DNA of 64,000 bases from Aquilaria yunnanensis. Taxonomy: Eukaryota; Streptophyta; Magnoliopsida; Malvales; Thymelaeaceae. Both the position numbers and the translations under genes were made by a program. The DNA lies in assembly GCA_039654915.1 (NCBI GenBank), contig CM077598.1:75358041-75422040 (forward strand). The letters run 5' to 3'. Below the pieces are notes generated by a model. That model was not told the DNA's origin. It ran no database searches and saw nothing but the letters and a program-made list of their open reading frames with translations. This document shows, one piece after another, positions 11,201 through 22,033 of the stretch. The number at the start of each line of letters is the position of its first letter. Positions within the stretch are counted from its first letter, which is position 1.

Positions 11201-13671
11201 AAAAGCTCAGAGCCTTCGGGATTCGCCTTAACCTCGAGAAGTGTATCTTCGGGGTGACGTCGGGAAAATTCCTTGGGTACATGGTATCCGAAAGAGGCAT
11301 CGACGCCAATCCTGAGAAGATTAAGGCTCTACTTGAGTTCCGAACTCCTGCCACAGTGAAAGACGTGCAGAGACTAACCGGAAGAATAACCTCTCTGAGC
11401 AGGTTTATTTCCAGGTACGGAGATAGGTGTCGACCTTTCTTCAAAGTCCTCACAAAGGCAGCAAAGATGGAAGGCGACCTCGGAAGAAACAATCATCCCT
11501 GGGAAGGAGATTGCCAAAAGGCCTGGGAAGAACTCAAAGTCTACCTGGCCAGCCTGCCGACTCTGCGGCAACCTCGGGTGGGAGAACCCCTCGTACTGTA
11601 CCTCGCCGTCACAGAAAAGGCCGTGAGCTCGGTCCTGATAAAAGAAGAAGGGCCGAAACAATGGCCGGTCTACTACGTCAGCAAGTCCCTGCACGGCGCC
11701 GAGGTCAGGTACCCTTTGCTTCAAAAAGCTATATACGCCTTGGTGCTTGCAGGAAGAAGGCTGCGACCATATTTCCAGGCTCACCCCATCATCGTCCGAA
11801 GTAGTCTACCACTACGGGATGTCATGAAGAGAGTTGATCATTCGGGAAGGCTCTCCAAGTGGTGCATAGAGCTTGGCGAACACGAAATCACGTATGAGCC
11901 TCGGAAGGCCATAAAAGCCCAAGCATTGGCAGATTTTATCGCCGAAATACCCACCACTGAGGAAAACCACTCAGATCCGAAAGAAGGTGAGCCAGAATGG
12001 ACCTTGCATGTTGACGGAGCCTCGGGGTCCGAACACCAGGGAGCTGGAATAGTTATCAGAGGACCCGAAGGCCTAGAGGTGATGAAGGCTATCAAGTTCA
12101 GCTTCAACGTCACCAATAATGTGGCTGAGTATGAAGCCCTCATAGCGGGATTACGCTTGGCCAGAAAGATTGGCGTGAGAAACTTAAGGGCTCACAGCGA
12201 TTCCCAGCTGGTAGTTCGGCAGACGGCAGGAGATTATGGGGCGAAGGACCCCATCTTGGCAAAATACCACGAGCTGGTAAGAAAACTCATCCAAGAGTTT
12301 GACGCCGTACGGATCGAAAATGTACCCCGGCGGAATAACACTGAGGCAGATTGCTTAGCAAAGTCCAAAACATACACCGAGGTGCTAGACCATCCAAGCA
12401 TCTCCGTGCTAAGCGTAACGACCTCGGGAATGGGGTGGAAGGACCCCATAAAGAGATACCTCGCAGAGAATGAGCTTCCCGAAGACGCCGGCAAAGCTGC
12501 AAGACTGCGAAGACGCGCCGGAAGATTCTTCCTGATTGGTGAAGAGTTATATCGGCAAGGATATGCAAATCCGCTGCAGAGATGTGTGGGCGAAGAGGAT
12601 ACTGAGATGGTCCTCGAAGAAGTCCACGAAGGCATGTGCGGCTCGCACATTGGAACTGATGCCCTTGCAGCAGTGATACTCCGCCAAGGATACTTCTGGC
12701 CTACCCTGAGAAAGGACGCAAGGCAGTTCGTCCAGAAGTGCAGTAGTTGCCAGAGACATGCAAAAATCCAGAGGATACCCTCGGAAATGGTAACATCGGC
12801 AGACTATCCTTGGCCCTTCGCAGTCTGGGGTATAGACCTCATTGGGCCACTCCCCACAGCGCCCGGAGGCGTGAAATTCTGCGTGGTAGCAGTGGACTAT
12901 TTCTCAAAGTGGGTAGAGGCAGAACCACTAGCAACTATCTCGGCAAAAGAAGTGCAGAAGTTCGTATGGAAAAACATCGTATGCAGATTTGGCATACCGA
13001 GGGTACTAGTAGCTGATAATGGATCCCAGTTCATAGACAAAGGATTCCAGGAATTCATCAGCGACCTCGGAATAAAGATGCACTTCGCCCCAGTAGCTCA
13101 CCCCCAAAGCAATGGGCAGGTGGAAGTATCAAACAGGACCATAAAAGATGGCCTGAAAAAGAGACTTGGGGAAGCCAAGGGGAAATGGCCAGGAGAACTC
13201 CAAAGTGTATTGTGGAGCTACCGAACGACGCCACGAAGAGCCACAGGGGAAACTCCCTTCTCACTCGTCTTCGGAACAGAGGCCATTATCCCAATAGAGA
13301 TAGTTCAGCCTTCAATACGGGTGCAAGTATTTGATGAAGGCGGAAACGACCTCGGTCTGAGAACCAAGCTCGACCTTGTGGCCGAACACAGAGAAATAGC
13401 CGAGCTGAGAAGAAAAGCTTTCCAGCAAAGAGTGGCCGCGGCTATCAACTTAAAAGCCAGGCCAAAAGAAATCAAAAAAGGAGACCTCGTTCTCCGAAAG
13501 GCCGACTTTGCACCCCGAAGGCCATCTCACGGAGTACTTCGCGCAAATTGGGAAGGACCTTATCTGGTTCTCGCCGAAGTACGAAAAGGCGTGTACAAGC
13601 TTGGCGACGCCGAAGGCGTAGAATTGAAAAACACTTGGCATTCAGACGCCCTGAAAAAATTCTACGCCTAA
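8173..13671 (+). CDS. gag-pol: Element A gag-pol polyprotein (one in-frame TAG at 9091)
   Basis: A single frame of about 1832 codons starts at the ATG at 8173, inside the 5' LTR; codon 307 is TAG (9091-9093), where sister copies have Gln. Gag covers roughly residues 1-580, with a conserved capsid-like core and a C-X2-H-X4-H-X4-C knuckle at 476-489. The protease has a DDGS motif at 614. The RT has YVDD at 987-990. The first RNase H, near 1140, shows LYLAVT where an Asp is expected. A second RNase H begins near 1276 (WTLHVDGASGS). Integrase has an H-H-C-C site (His 1485, Cys 1523 and 1526) and a catalytic D1555, D1615, E1651 with 35 residues between the last two. No chromodomain follows. Except for the nonsense codon the frame is intact. 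From 9124 onward it stays open for 1515 residues. Confidence 0.92.
8207..8225 (+). other. Element A primer-binding site
   Basis: TGGCGCCGTCTGTGGGAAC starts two bases after the LTR end. It lies inside the gag reading frame, giving the L-A-P-S-V-G-T stretch. The tRNA it pairs with is not assigned here. Confidence 0.75.
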
Positions 13672-14442
13672 GGTTGAGCGGAAGAAGTATATTGTACAAG
13701 AAATATTCTAAGTACAGAATGGTCTAGAGAAGAATGGTCTTGAGAAAAATTTTCAAGTATACCAAATTGTCCAAGACAGATTTCCGCGAAGGTGCTCGCC
13801 ACGAAAAAAGCGGTTGTGACTTCCCGAAGCCCCTTGAGCCACTATGCTCGGGAAAAATGGGAAACAAGAATCTTGCAAAGGTACTCAGCATAATCAGTGC
13901 AGAGAAAATTTTCCGAACACCCTTGAGCGAACATGCTCGGGAGAAAGGGAAAGCAAGAATCTCGCAAAAGTACACGCCAAAACAAAAGCAGAGGTAATTT
14001 CCGAACACCCTTGAGTGAACGTGCTCGGGAAAAAGGGAATGAGCAATCTCGTGAAGATTTTCCTAAGTCCCTTGAGCAAATATGCTCGGGACAATAGGAA
14101 GACAGAAAAATTTGGCTAAAGGTTTTCCGAAGGCCCTTGAGCGAACATGTTCGGGATGAAAGGAAACAAAAAGCCTGCAAAAGACTTAGCCAAATTTTTA
14201 CAAATTTTCCAGAAAGTCTCTTGAGCGAGCACGCTCGGGACAAAGGAAGGTAAAAAGTTTCTTTGGTTGCAGGTTTTCCGAAAGTCTCTTGAAGCGAACG
14301 TGTTCGGGACAGTGGAAATGAAGAAACTTGCAAGAAAGGACTTAGCCGAAAAGATTGTTCATTTAGAGCAAACGCTGCCTTACAAAAGAAGTGTCCAAAG
14401 AAGGAGCACGAAGGAGAAAAATAAGAGGAGCCCTAAAACAAA
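13672..14442. repeat. Element A: tandem hairpin repeats between pol and the antisense gene
   Basis: Between about 13785 and 14320 there are eight imperfect repeats of CCCTTGAGCGAACATGCTCG, separated by 40-80 bp of A-rich sequence with GCAAGAATCTCGCAAA-like segments. Each core can form a stem of about 7 bp with GAACAT as the loop. The array separates the stop codon of pol from the stop codon of the antisense gene, so it would be the 3' untranslated region of both converging transcripts. H carries the same hairpin core on its own element strand. Confidence 0.7.
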
Positions 14443-16791
14443 CTAGGGAGAGCCGGGCGGACGAAGACCAGGAAGCTTCAGATGCTCGACCCTGGACCAC
14501 TGCCACCGAGGTCCCTCAGGAATATTTAGGCCCTCCAGAAAAGAGAGGTCCAAATCTGGGAACCTCTGCAGCACCTGGTGCCGAGCGAGGCAGAAGCCGT
14601 CCTGAAAGGCGACCTTGGCCATGTCGTCAGAAGTACGTTTTTGAATGCCAAGGACATTGACCTCGTCCCTCAGCTCAGCAACCTCCTCTTCGAGCTCGCT
14701 TATCCCCAGCATCTCTCCGGACTCCTTCTTCAGAGCCTCGACCTCGGCTTGAAGAGCAGTGTTCTCGTCCGTCAACCTCGACGCAAGACTGTCGGAAACA
14801 GCCTTGTCCTTGACAAGATCTTCATTGGCGGCAAGCAGCTCCTTTACTTGGTCGCCGAGGTCGGCAATCTTCCGGGAGGAGTCCTTTTCAAGTTCTTCTC
14901 TTTTCTTCGAGAACTCCTCCCGAACGGCAGCAAGTTGCTGAGAACAATCCGCTGTCAGCTGCTGGTTGCTGGCGATCACCTTCGCAAGCGAAGCCTTCGC
15001 TTCACTGAGTTCCCGCGAAGTCGCATCCTTGGAGGCAGCCTGTCTGGCCACCCGAACTCGGAGATAACCAGCGTACTCCAGCAGCTACGGCAAGGCAAAA
15101 GTCCAGGTTAGTACAAGTCTAAACACTCAGAAAATTGAGGAAAAAAGTGTAAAGACTTTACCTGAGCAGCATGCTCGGTGACTTTTGCGGCGAGGGTATT
15201 ATCCCCCGGGTGAGCCGCCGCAATGGCCCGGAAGGAGGCATCAGTGGTCATCCCCTTCCAAATCTCTTTGGTCATCTTCGGACAATCGTCGGAGAACAGA
15301 TTCATATCCTCCGTGATTGTCCAAAAGGGCTCCAAGGGGATCTTCCCCTCAGGGATTGTGGCATCGCGCAGGGCCCGTTTCCTCTCATGAATGGCCCTCC
15401 AGCCAACAGTAAGAGGCTCCCCTGAAAGTGAGAAGGAAGTTAGGAGCAAAAGAAAAATTCGCGAAAGGAAAAGGAGCTGAACTTCGCCTAAAGACATACC
15501 TGGAGGAACCTCGGAGACAGTGTCCTCGGGATCCTCGGGCCCCTCGGAAGAAAGACCCTTACCCTTCTGCCGGTACCGCTCCTCGGCGGTGGGTACTTCT
15601 ACCACTACAGTGTTTCTGGGGGCCTCGAGGTCGGGAGGAGGCACCTCGGCGGAAGTAGCGGGGACCTCGGCCGGTGGAATTTCAACAAGACCAGCGTCTT
15701 CGCCAGCTTCTTCTTCCAAAAGCTCTGGCTGAGAAGGCTGGAGAGCCCTCCTAACTCGTTTCGCCGAGGGCCCCGCCCCTGTCGTCTTCCTTCTTCGGGA
15801 AGCCGCCTTCTTTGTCTGCTCCCCCTTCTCCACTTGGCCAGAAAAGAGGGCCTTGTAATAAGCGGCAGCCCCATCGCCCATCTCTGAAAAAGAGAAGAAA
15901 TATCAGCGTAAGTCCGAGGAAAAAGTATAAAGGGATGGAAGATTACTCACTCTCGGCAAAAGTTTCGAAAGAAGTCTCCCCCTTAAGGAGCTTGACCAGC
16001 CAGGAGTCCTTCCCGGCAATGGCGGGAGCGGGCATATTGAGGTCGGTCACGTGCTCCTTAACCACTTTCAGCTCCCGAAGGACTTCTTCGGTCATCAACC
16101 TCCAGTTGATAGGAAAGGGGTAAAGAGCACGAGGAGAGACCTCGGGAGCCCAGTCAGCGACAGCCCGAATGCGGGCGTCGAAATCCGCGAACACGGAAGC
16201 CAACGGTGGGGTCAGCAGCATCCTCGGATCAACGACGTCTACGTTCAGCACTCCCTGAGCCCACCTGGTCGGGACATCAGACCAGTTCTTATCCACCTTG
16301 AGGAAAAAGAACTTAGACTGCCACCCCCGCCAGCTGTCCTTCGTGTCGAAGGTGAAGGTGAATTTTTTGCTCCCGGATCCCCGAGGCAGCAGGAAATAGA
16401 AGCCACCCTTCGGGACCACATAGAGCTTGTAGTACTGCATAAAAATGATGAAGTGGGGCTCTATCCCGAACACGCCACACATGCAGAGGTAGGCGTTAAA
16501 ATAGCAGTACGCGTTCGGGGGAAGCTGGTTCACAGCAATGCCATGGAATTGGCAGAACTCGCAAACCACCTTCGGGGGAGGATACCGAAGACCGGCCTTC
16601 AGTTGGGCTCGGAAGACGGTAACCTCGTCGCCACGGTTTGAAAAAGCAAAATGGCTAGAACGAGGCAGTCTGGTCACAGCGTAAGACGGAAGAAAGAATT
16701 TTTTCTTCCACCTCTCTAGTTTTTCGGGGGTGGTACAGCAAGGATGGGCCAAAAGAGGTTTCCAGCTCTCGGGAACAGGCATCGCAGACAT
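14443..16791 (-). CDS. Antisense four-exon gene of element A (708 aa)
   Basis: Transcribed opposite to gag-pol. Exons on the minus strand: 16791-15951, 15883-15500, 15421-15162 and 15084-14443 (841, 384, 260 and 642 nt; total 2127, divisible by 3). The introns are 67, 78 and 77 bp, each GT...AG, with donors GTGAGT, GTATGT and GTAAAG; phases match at every junction and no stop interrupts. Exon 1 codes for a globular domain with ESWKP, PPPKVVCEFCQFHG and RGSGSKKFTFTF segments, which from memory resembles the plant 'putative gypsy-type transposon' family (Transposase_28). Exon 2 holds a basic KRVRR-type stretch and a Pro/Glu-rich linker. Exon 3 is a conserved 87-residue block (EPFWTITEDMNLFS). 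Exon 4 is a heptad-rich coiled coil. A TATA box lies 288 bp upstream. The function is unknown; extra ORFs, some antisense, are known in Tat-lineage elements. Confidence 0.8.
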
Positions 16792-17078
16792 GAAAAAGAG
16801 TTTGAGATGGAAAAGAAAATAGTTTCCAGAAAAAACTCAGAAGACGAGTTTGGAAAAAACAACAGTTTTCCAGAAAAACTCAGAAAAACAGAGGAATCAA
16901 GTACTCTGGAAATCAAAACCCACCAAAAGATTTGCCTGAGGACGCCGTCGTGAAAGTTGGTAGGAATAAGCTCTGATTAAAGAAGCTCCGCCACAGAAAG
17001 CAAGATAAAACGCAAGAACAGAGGGCAGAGCAGAAAAAGAGCAGAAAAACAGTAAGTGGGACTTATGATAGAATGGGC

Positions 17079-17086
17079 TATTTATA
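17079..17086 (-). promoter_or_regulatory. TATA box of the A antisense gene
   Basis: TATAAATA on the minus strand within CTTTGGCCTATAAATAGCCC. B has CTTTGGCCTATATAAA and H has CTTGGCCTATAAATAGCCC at the matching position. This is the likely core promoter for the four-exon gene. Confidence 0.65.
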
Positions 17087-17600
17087 GGCCAAAGGTGGGT
17101 AACCGAAAGAACATCATAAGTACCCATTGGAGGCGAACCATCGCCGTAACTGCCCGCTGCACCCGAAAAGGTGCGCCCTCTGTAAATGACGCGCCTCTCC
17201 TCCAATGGCAAGAAGCCACGCGTCAACCGCTGCGCAGAAATGGGGGACGTGCCTCCCCAAACGTGCCTGGAAAACCGGGACACGTCGTTTGACATCCCTG
17301 AGAAATGGAGACGCGCCGCTCAGTCTGACACGCTTGGCCATCAGACCTGCAGAAATAAAAAAGCAGGCCACCTCGAGGACACCAAGAGACAGGCTATGGC
17401 TGAACAACCCATGACTTTTGGGCAAGAGGTGTATCTTCGGTACGGGCTTTGCCTCGGAGACACCAAAGAATAGGCCAAGGCCGAACAGCCCAGACCCTCG
17501 GGCAAAAGGTGCGACCTCGGAACAGGTTATGCTTCCCAACAAGACTCCCAACGGCAACCTCGGAAAGAGATGCAAACCGAAGTCTTCACTTCGGCTTTCC
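17087..17600 (-). other. Element A: upstream region of the antisense gene, with a short direct repeat
   Basis: There is no credible coding frame. From about 17365 to 17530 there are imperfect direct repeats containing GACACCAA, then a CCGAACAGCCC-like segment, then GGGCAAAAGGTG. H has a clearer dimer of the same unit at 47072-47225. Since it lies upstream of the antisense TATA box it could be promoter sequence; that is inference. Confidence 0.45.
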
Positions 17601-17613
17601 AGAGGGGGGCATG
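17601..17613 (+). other. Element A polypurine tract
   Basis: AGAGGGGGGCATG immediately before the 3' LTR start TGATAGCC, the expected plus-strand primer position. Confidence 0.75.
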
Positions 17614-18480
17614 TGATAGCCAAAGGCTGTCGCCTCAATCTGGCCGAATACCCTGCCACAACAACGGTCAGAAGAACTGGCGCTTCCCGGGAATAGGTGG
17701 AATCATGCACCTCGGGAGATAGCCTGAGAGCTCCGAGCCTCGGCACGCCAGTAAAACTTGAGGACTCTATTCGCCCCCCAAGGTTGTGAACAACGCGCCT
17801 TCGGAAAAGTGGCACCAGACATTGCTGCCCGAAGATGATATCCCCGAAGGCGGAACCCCCTGGAACTGGGAACCCCCGAACTGAGGGTAGGCTTCCCGAA
17901 GAGGCTCTGTCCGAACCAGAGGACGACCTCACCCAGGGACCTCGGGAGTACGGCAGGCGCATTTAAGGAAGCATTTAAGGAAGCCTCTGACACGTCCCAC
18001 CACAGACGTAAAAAGTCGCCCTGACGCGCAGACGCCATCAGAATCATATCATGGCCCGTCTCAGCACAAGGCTCGAGGCCATCTAGTTACCAACTATCTG
18101 TCCCCTACGCCCAGACGTTCAGGAGCATCCGACCGCACACGTGTCATGATCTGAACGGGCTAGGTATTCCTATATATACAGGAAATAAATACTTGACAGG
18201 AGGTTGGCAGGCCGGAGATACAGCTCCCATACTCTGAGAAGATACCAGGCGAGACTTTTCTGCCTTTCTCTTTGAGCTAGTGACTTTCTCCTTCTTCCGG
18301 CCACCACTGACTTGGGCGTCGGAGGCTCCCCCCCTAGAAAAACACTCCGGGGGCCTCCTAACCCTGTTTACCAGTTTTCCAGGTACTCTCCTTGAGGCGA
18401 TCCACCTTCCAGGCGTTCTTCCTCCTAGAAGTCTCCTCAACAGTCATCATGACTCACAACGATGAGGCCCTGGGCCATCA
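17614..18480 (+). repeat. Element A 3' LTR
   Basis: 867 bp, followed by the target duplication GGAAT at 18481-18485. An ATG at 18462 in the LTR is in frame with the interrupted gag of B across the junction, so an open frame of 187 codons starts in this LTR. This is fortuitous fusion, not the normal start. Confidence 0.95.
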
Positions 18481-18485
18481 GGAAT

Positions 18486-19026
18486 GGAGAGACCATTCGC
18501 GACTATGTCGAGACGTTCAATAAGGAAGCCCTGAGTGTGCCCAACTTCCACCCCAAAATCCGCATCCTTACCATGATCAGGGGACTTCGGAGAGACTCAC
18601 ACCTCTTCTACGAGTTCTCCAAAGATCCCTCGGACACCCTCAGGGAATTCTACCGGAAGGCGGAACAACACATAACAGCTGAAGAACTGCGGATGGGAGG
18701 GCTGAAGTCTGACCACAATCATCCCCAAGGTCAGGCTCACCAACCTTGGTATCCGACCGACGGTGGAGGACCTCGGAAACAAAGAAGGAAGAGGCAAGTG
18801 TCGTTCACTCCCTTGAACACCATGAGGACAAACATACTGATGGCCATGGAGAGGCAAGGGACTACTATCCAACATCCGAAGCCCATGACCTCGGGGAATA
18901 AGAAGAACATGAAAAAGTTTTGCCAATTTCACCGAGACTATGGGCACAACATCGAGGACTACTTCCAATTGAAAAAGTACATACAATCTTTGATTAAACG
19001 AGCCCAACTGCGGCAATACCTGTGAA
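18486..19026 (+). pseudogene. gag: Element B gag, 3' part (between A and C)
   Basis: It continues the gag frame broken at 7337 (GETIRDYVE, then the GLRRDSHLFYEFSKDP region). The zinc-knuckle segment reads FCQFHRDYGHNIEDYF, so the last Cys of the C-H-H-C set has become Tyr. A TGA follows LRQYL where A has Arg. The solo LTR C inserted just after, at TGCTG (19027-19031); the frame resumes at 22404. Confidence 0.75.
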
Positions 19027-19963
19027 TGCTGTGTTGGGTTTCGAGAGCCAAACAGCGTAGCGGAATTTAACTGAAACCCTCCTAGATCCAAGTGAAATGG
19101 GGTAAATCGAGTGTTCAAAAATTTTCATACCTAATTTTCGATTGAGATCTCTCACTCAACTGTAGAGTCGAATAACAAAACTTGAACGGTTGACGTGTTC
19201 AAGCTCTCTATGGTATCCACACAAGCCTCTTAGGATCACCACGCTTCCACTGCGTCCCGGCAGATGTGTTTCTCTTGCGCTCGCAGTGCTAGCTTGCGTC
19301 CTCTAAGGAATTGCAAGAGAAGAGTGCGGCTGTCCTTTTGGGAGGCTAGGGCAAGGAAACCTGCGAATTTCTCACTTAAAAGTTGTTTTTATAGTGAGAC
19401 TCAACTTCCAGGCCTAATGGGTTTCAAAGCCCTAATCCAATTAGGCTTTAATTTCGGGCTTAATAATGGCCCAACTATTGGGCCTATTATTAATACGAAA
19501 TTATTGTGAAACCAAAACCCAAATTATTAGCCGATGCACTCTAATGATCCAAATAGCTCTAAGTGTGCGACTCAATAGGCTTTTACCACGTTGGCAATGA
19601 TCATAAATCACATTTATGATCATAAGCAATGAGCGGTGTCTAGCAACACATCATTGCTACCTAAGTGACAACATTGTCGATGATTCGACTAAACTTTATG
19701 ATCATGCCATTGTCCCTTTGTCCAACATATCAAGACTAAGCACGAGACATGGAATGTGTCACTCTCGTGTAGCCCAATCTTTGGTTTCTTGATTACCGAG
19801 TAGACCAACTTAAACTGACGACATTGATATCATATATCAATTCATCGGAGCATGGCCATGCATTTTCTAAGTCTTACTCTATCAAGGGGCCCAAAGATAT
19901 CACTCCCGTTACATAGGAGGGACAAATCCCATCTTGATCATAAAAATCCCTCCACATGATATG

Positions 19964-21380
19964 TGTTGGGTTTTGGGAGCCAAACAGCGCAGCGGAATTT
20001 AACCGAAACCCTCTAGGATCCAAGTGAAACGGGGTAAACCGGGTGTTCGAAAATTTCATACCTAATTTTCGATTGAGATCTCTCACTCAACTGTAGAGTC
20101 AAATCACAAAACCTGAACAGTTGACGTGTTCAGGCTCTCTATGGTATCCACACGAGCCTCTCGGGATCACCACGCTTCCACCACGTCCTGGCAGATGCGT
20201 TTCTCTTGCGCTCGCAGTGCTAGCTTGCGTCCTCCAAGGAATTGCAAGAGAAGAGTGCGGCTGTCCTTTTGGGAGGCTAGGGCAAGGAGACCTACGAATT
20301 TCTCACTTAAAAGTTGTATTTATAGTGAGACACAACTTCCAGGCCTAATGGGTTTCAAAGCCCTAATCCAATTAGCATTTAATTTCGGGCTTAATAATGG
20401 CTAAACTCCTTGGCCCATTATTAATACGAAATTAAAGTGAAACCATAACCCAAATAATTAGCCCATGCACTCTAATGATCCAAATACCTCTATGTGTGCG
20501 ACCCAATAGGCTCTTGCCATGTTGGCAATGAACATAAATCACATTTATGATCATAAGCAATGAGCGGTGTCTAGCAACACATCATTACTACCCAAGTGAC
20601 AAGATTGTCGGTGAATCGACTAAACCTTTATGATCATCACCGATATATGCCATTGTCCCTTTTTCCAAGATATCAAGACTAAGCACGAGACACGGAATGT
20701 GTCACTCTCGTATAGCCCAATCTTTGGTTTCTTGATTACCGAGTAGACCAACTTAAACTGACGACATTGATATCATATATCAACTCATCGGAGCATGGCC
20801 ATGCATTTTCTAAGTCTCACTCTATCAAGGGGCCCAAAGATATCACTCCCGTTACATAGGAGGGACAAATCCCATCTTGATCATACAAATCCCTCCGCAT
20901 GATATGTGACATACCCAATGACCTCCTTCAAGTTCACTAAGTTACGAGCAACAAAGGAAAGTATCAAAGTATGTGACTCACATATAGGGAACCTTGATGA
21001 TCTTAGGTCGAAGGACAACATATACCATGATCACTATGAGAATCACTTATGACACTCATATAACGATCCATGAAGTGTTCTCATGGTGGGTCGGTCCAGG
21101 ACACAAGTTCTCCAACTTGTACCCATATGTAGACTACATATCTCAGATTAGTCTCCACATATGCTAGTCATTATGTATTATTGCAACCCGCTCCACAATA
21201 ATACTAGACTAGGGACGTTTAAGAATATCATTATTCTAGGGTTACAATTATGTTTATTACGTTATGCAGAAACAAAACAACAAACAAAATTGCTGGATTA
21301 ATGCCTCAATAAAATATCATGACTCAATGTGCAAAAATACAATCATCTCATGATTGGCCTTTTTGGGCACAACACTAACA
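19964..21380 (-). mobile_element. D: solo LTR nested in solo LTR C (same family)
   Basis: 1417 bp, TGTTGGG...ACTAACA, flanked by ATATG at 19959-19963 and 21381-21385. It is closely similar to C and to the left LTR of F. The C sequence resumes exactly after the duplication (TGATATACCCAATGACC). Confidence 0.92.
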
Positions 21381-21711
21381 ATATGTGATATACCCAATGA
21401 CCTCCTTCAAGTTCACTCAGTTACGAGCAACAAAGGAAAGTATCAAAGTATGTGACGCACATGTAGGGAACCTTGATGATCTTAGGTCAAAGGACTACAT
21501 ATACCATGATCACTATGAGAATCACTTCTGACACTCATATAACGATCCATGAAGTGTTCTCATGGCGGGTCGGTCCAGTACACAAGTTCTCTAACTTGTA
21601 CCCATATGTAGACTACATATCTCATATTAGTCTCCACATATGCTAGTCATTATGTATTATTGCAACCCGCTCCACAATAATACTAGAGTAGGGACGTTTA
21701 AGAATATCATT

Positions 21712-22033
21712 TGATGTCCGTCTATCGCTTAGCCGGCTGATTTGACGGGACGACCACGGGTGGGTGGACCAGCCACGTGGTAGTATTGTCCGCTATAATC
21801 TCAAGGGGAGTTCAGGACTCGAACCCGAGACCTCACGGATTTACACCCCCTCAGAGGGAGTCGCGTCTAACCACTAGGACGCGACTCCCTCTGAGGGGGT
21901 GTAAATCTGTGAGGTCTCGGGTTCGAGTCCTGAACTCCCCTTGAGATTATAGCAGACAATACTACCACGTGGCTGGTCCGCCCACCCGTGGTCGTCCTGT
22001 CAAATCAGCCGGCTGAGCGATAGACGGACATCA
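21712..22033. repeat. Palindrome in E: 156-bp arms, 10-nt loop, tRNA-like boxes
   Basis: Arms 21712-21867 and 21878-22033 are reverse complements with about five mismatches; the loop is TAACCACTAG. Each arm holds GGTTCGAGTCC, a perfect pol III box B (21920-21930 plus; 21815-21825 minus). On the minus strand TAGTGGTTAGACGCG, reaching across the loop, resembles a box A. This suggests a tRNA-derived SINE-like sequence duplicated head to head. An RNA copy would fold into one long hairpin. Confidence 0.75.

Larger units (their letters stand above)
7338..18480 (+). mobile_element. Element A: young, nearly intact Tat-type Ty3/gypsy element
   Basis: 11,143 bp bounded by 867-bp LTRs (7338-8204 and 17614-18480), with the 5-bp duplication GGAAT at 7333-7337 and 18481-18485. 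Removing it rejoins the gag frame of B exactly. The LTRs differ at only 4 positions by my count, about 0.5%. Contents: primer site, gag-pol in one frame with a single nonsense codon, a hairpin-repeat spacer, an intact four-exon antisense gene on the minus strand, a polypurine tract and the 3' LTR. The second RNase H and absence of a chromodomain place it with the Tat group. Confidence 0.95.

Noticed and set aside
11427..11804. Long shadow frames opposite or overlapping A, H and K pol
   Set aside because: Their length comes from GC-rich codon bias in the real gag-pol frame; none shows a domain.
18462..19025. Open frame of 187 codons starting in the 3' LTR of A and running into B gag
   Set aside because: It is a chance in-frame joint between an out-of-frame ATG in the LTR and the interrupted gag of B; kept only as a note under the LTR.
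19264..19509. Recurrent plus-strand frames of 70-113 codons (also at 20121, 26385 and 33185) in the copia LTRs
   Set aside because: They repeat only because the LTR repeats, have no recognisable domain, and the real element is on the other strand.
21800..21935. A true tRNA gene in the palindrome of E
   Set aside because: Box B is perfect, but no acceptor stem, anticodon arm or normal length can be formed; it is at most tRNA-derived.
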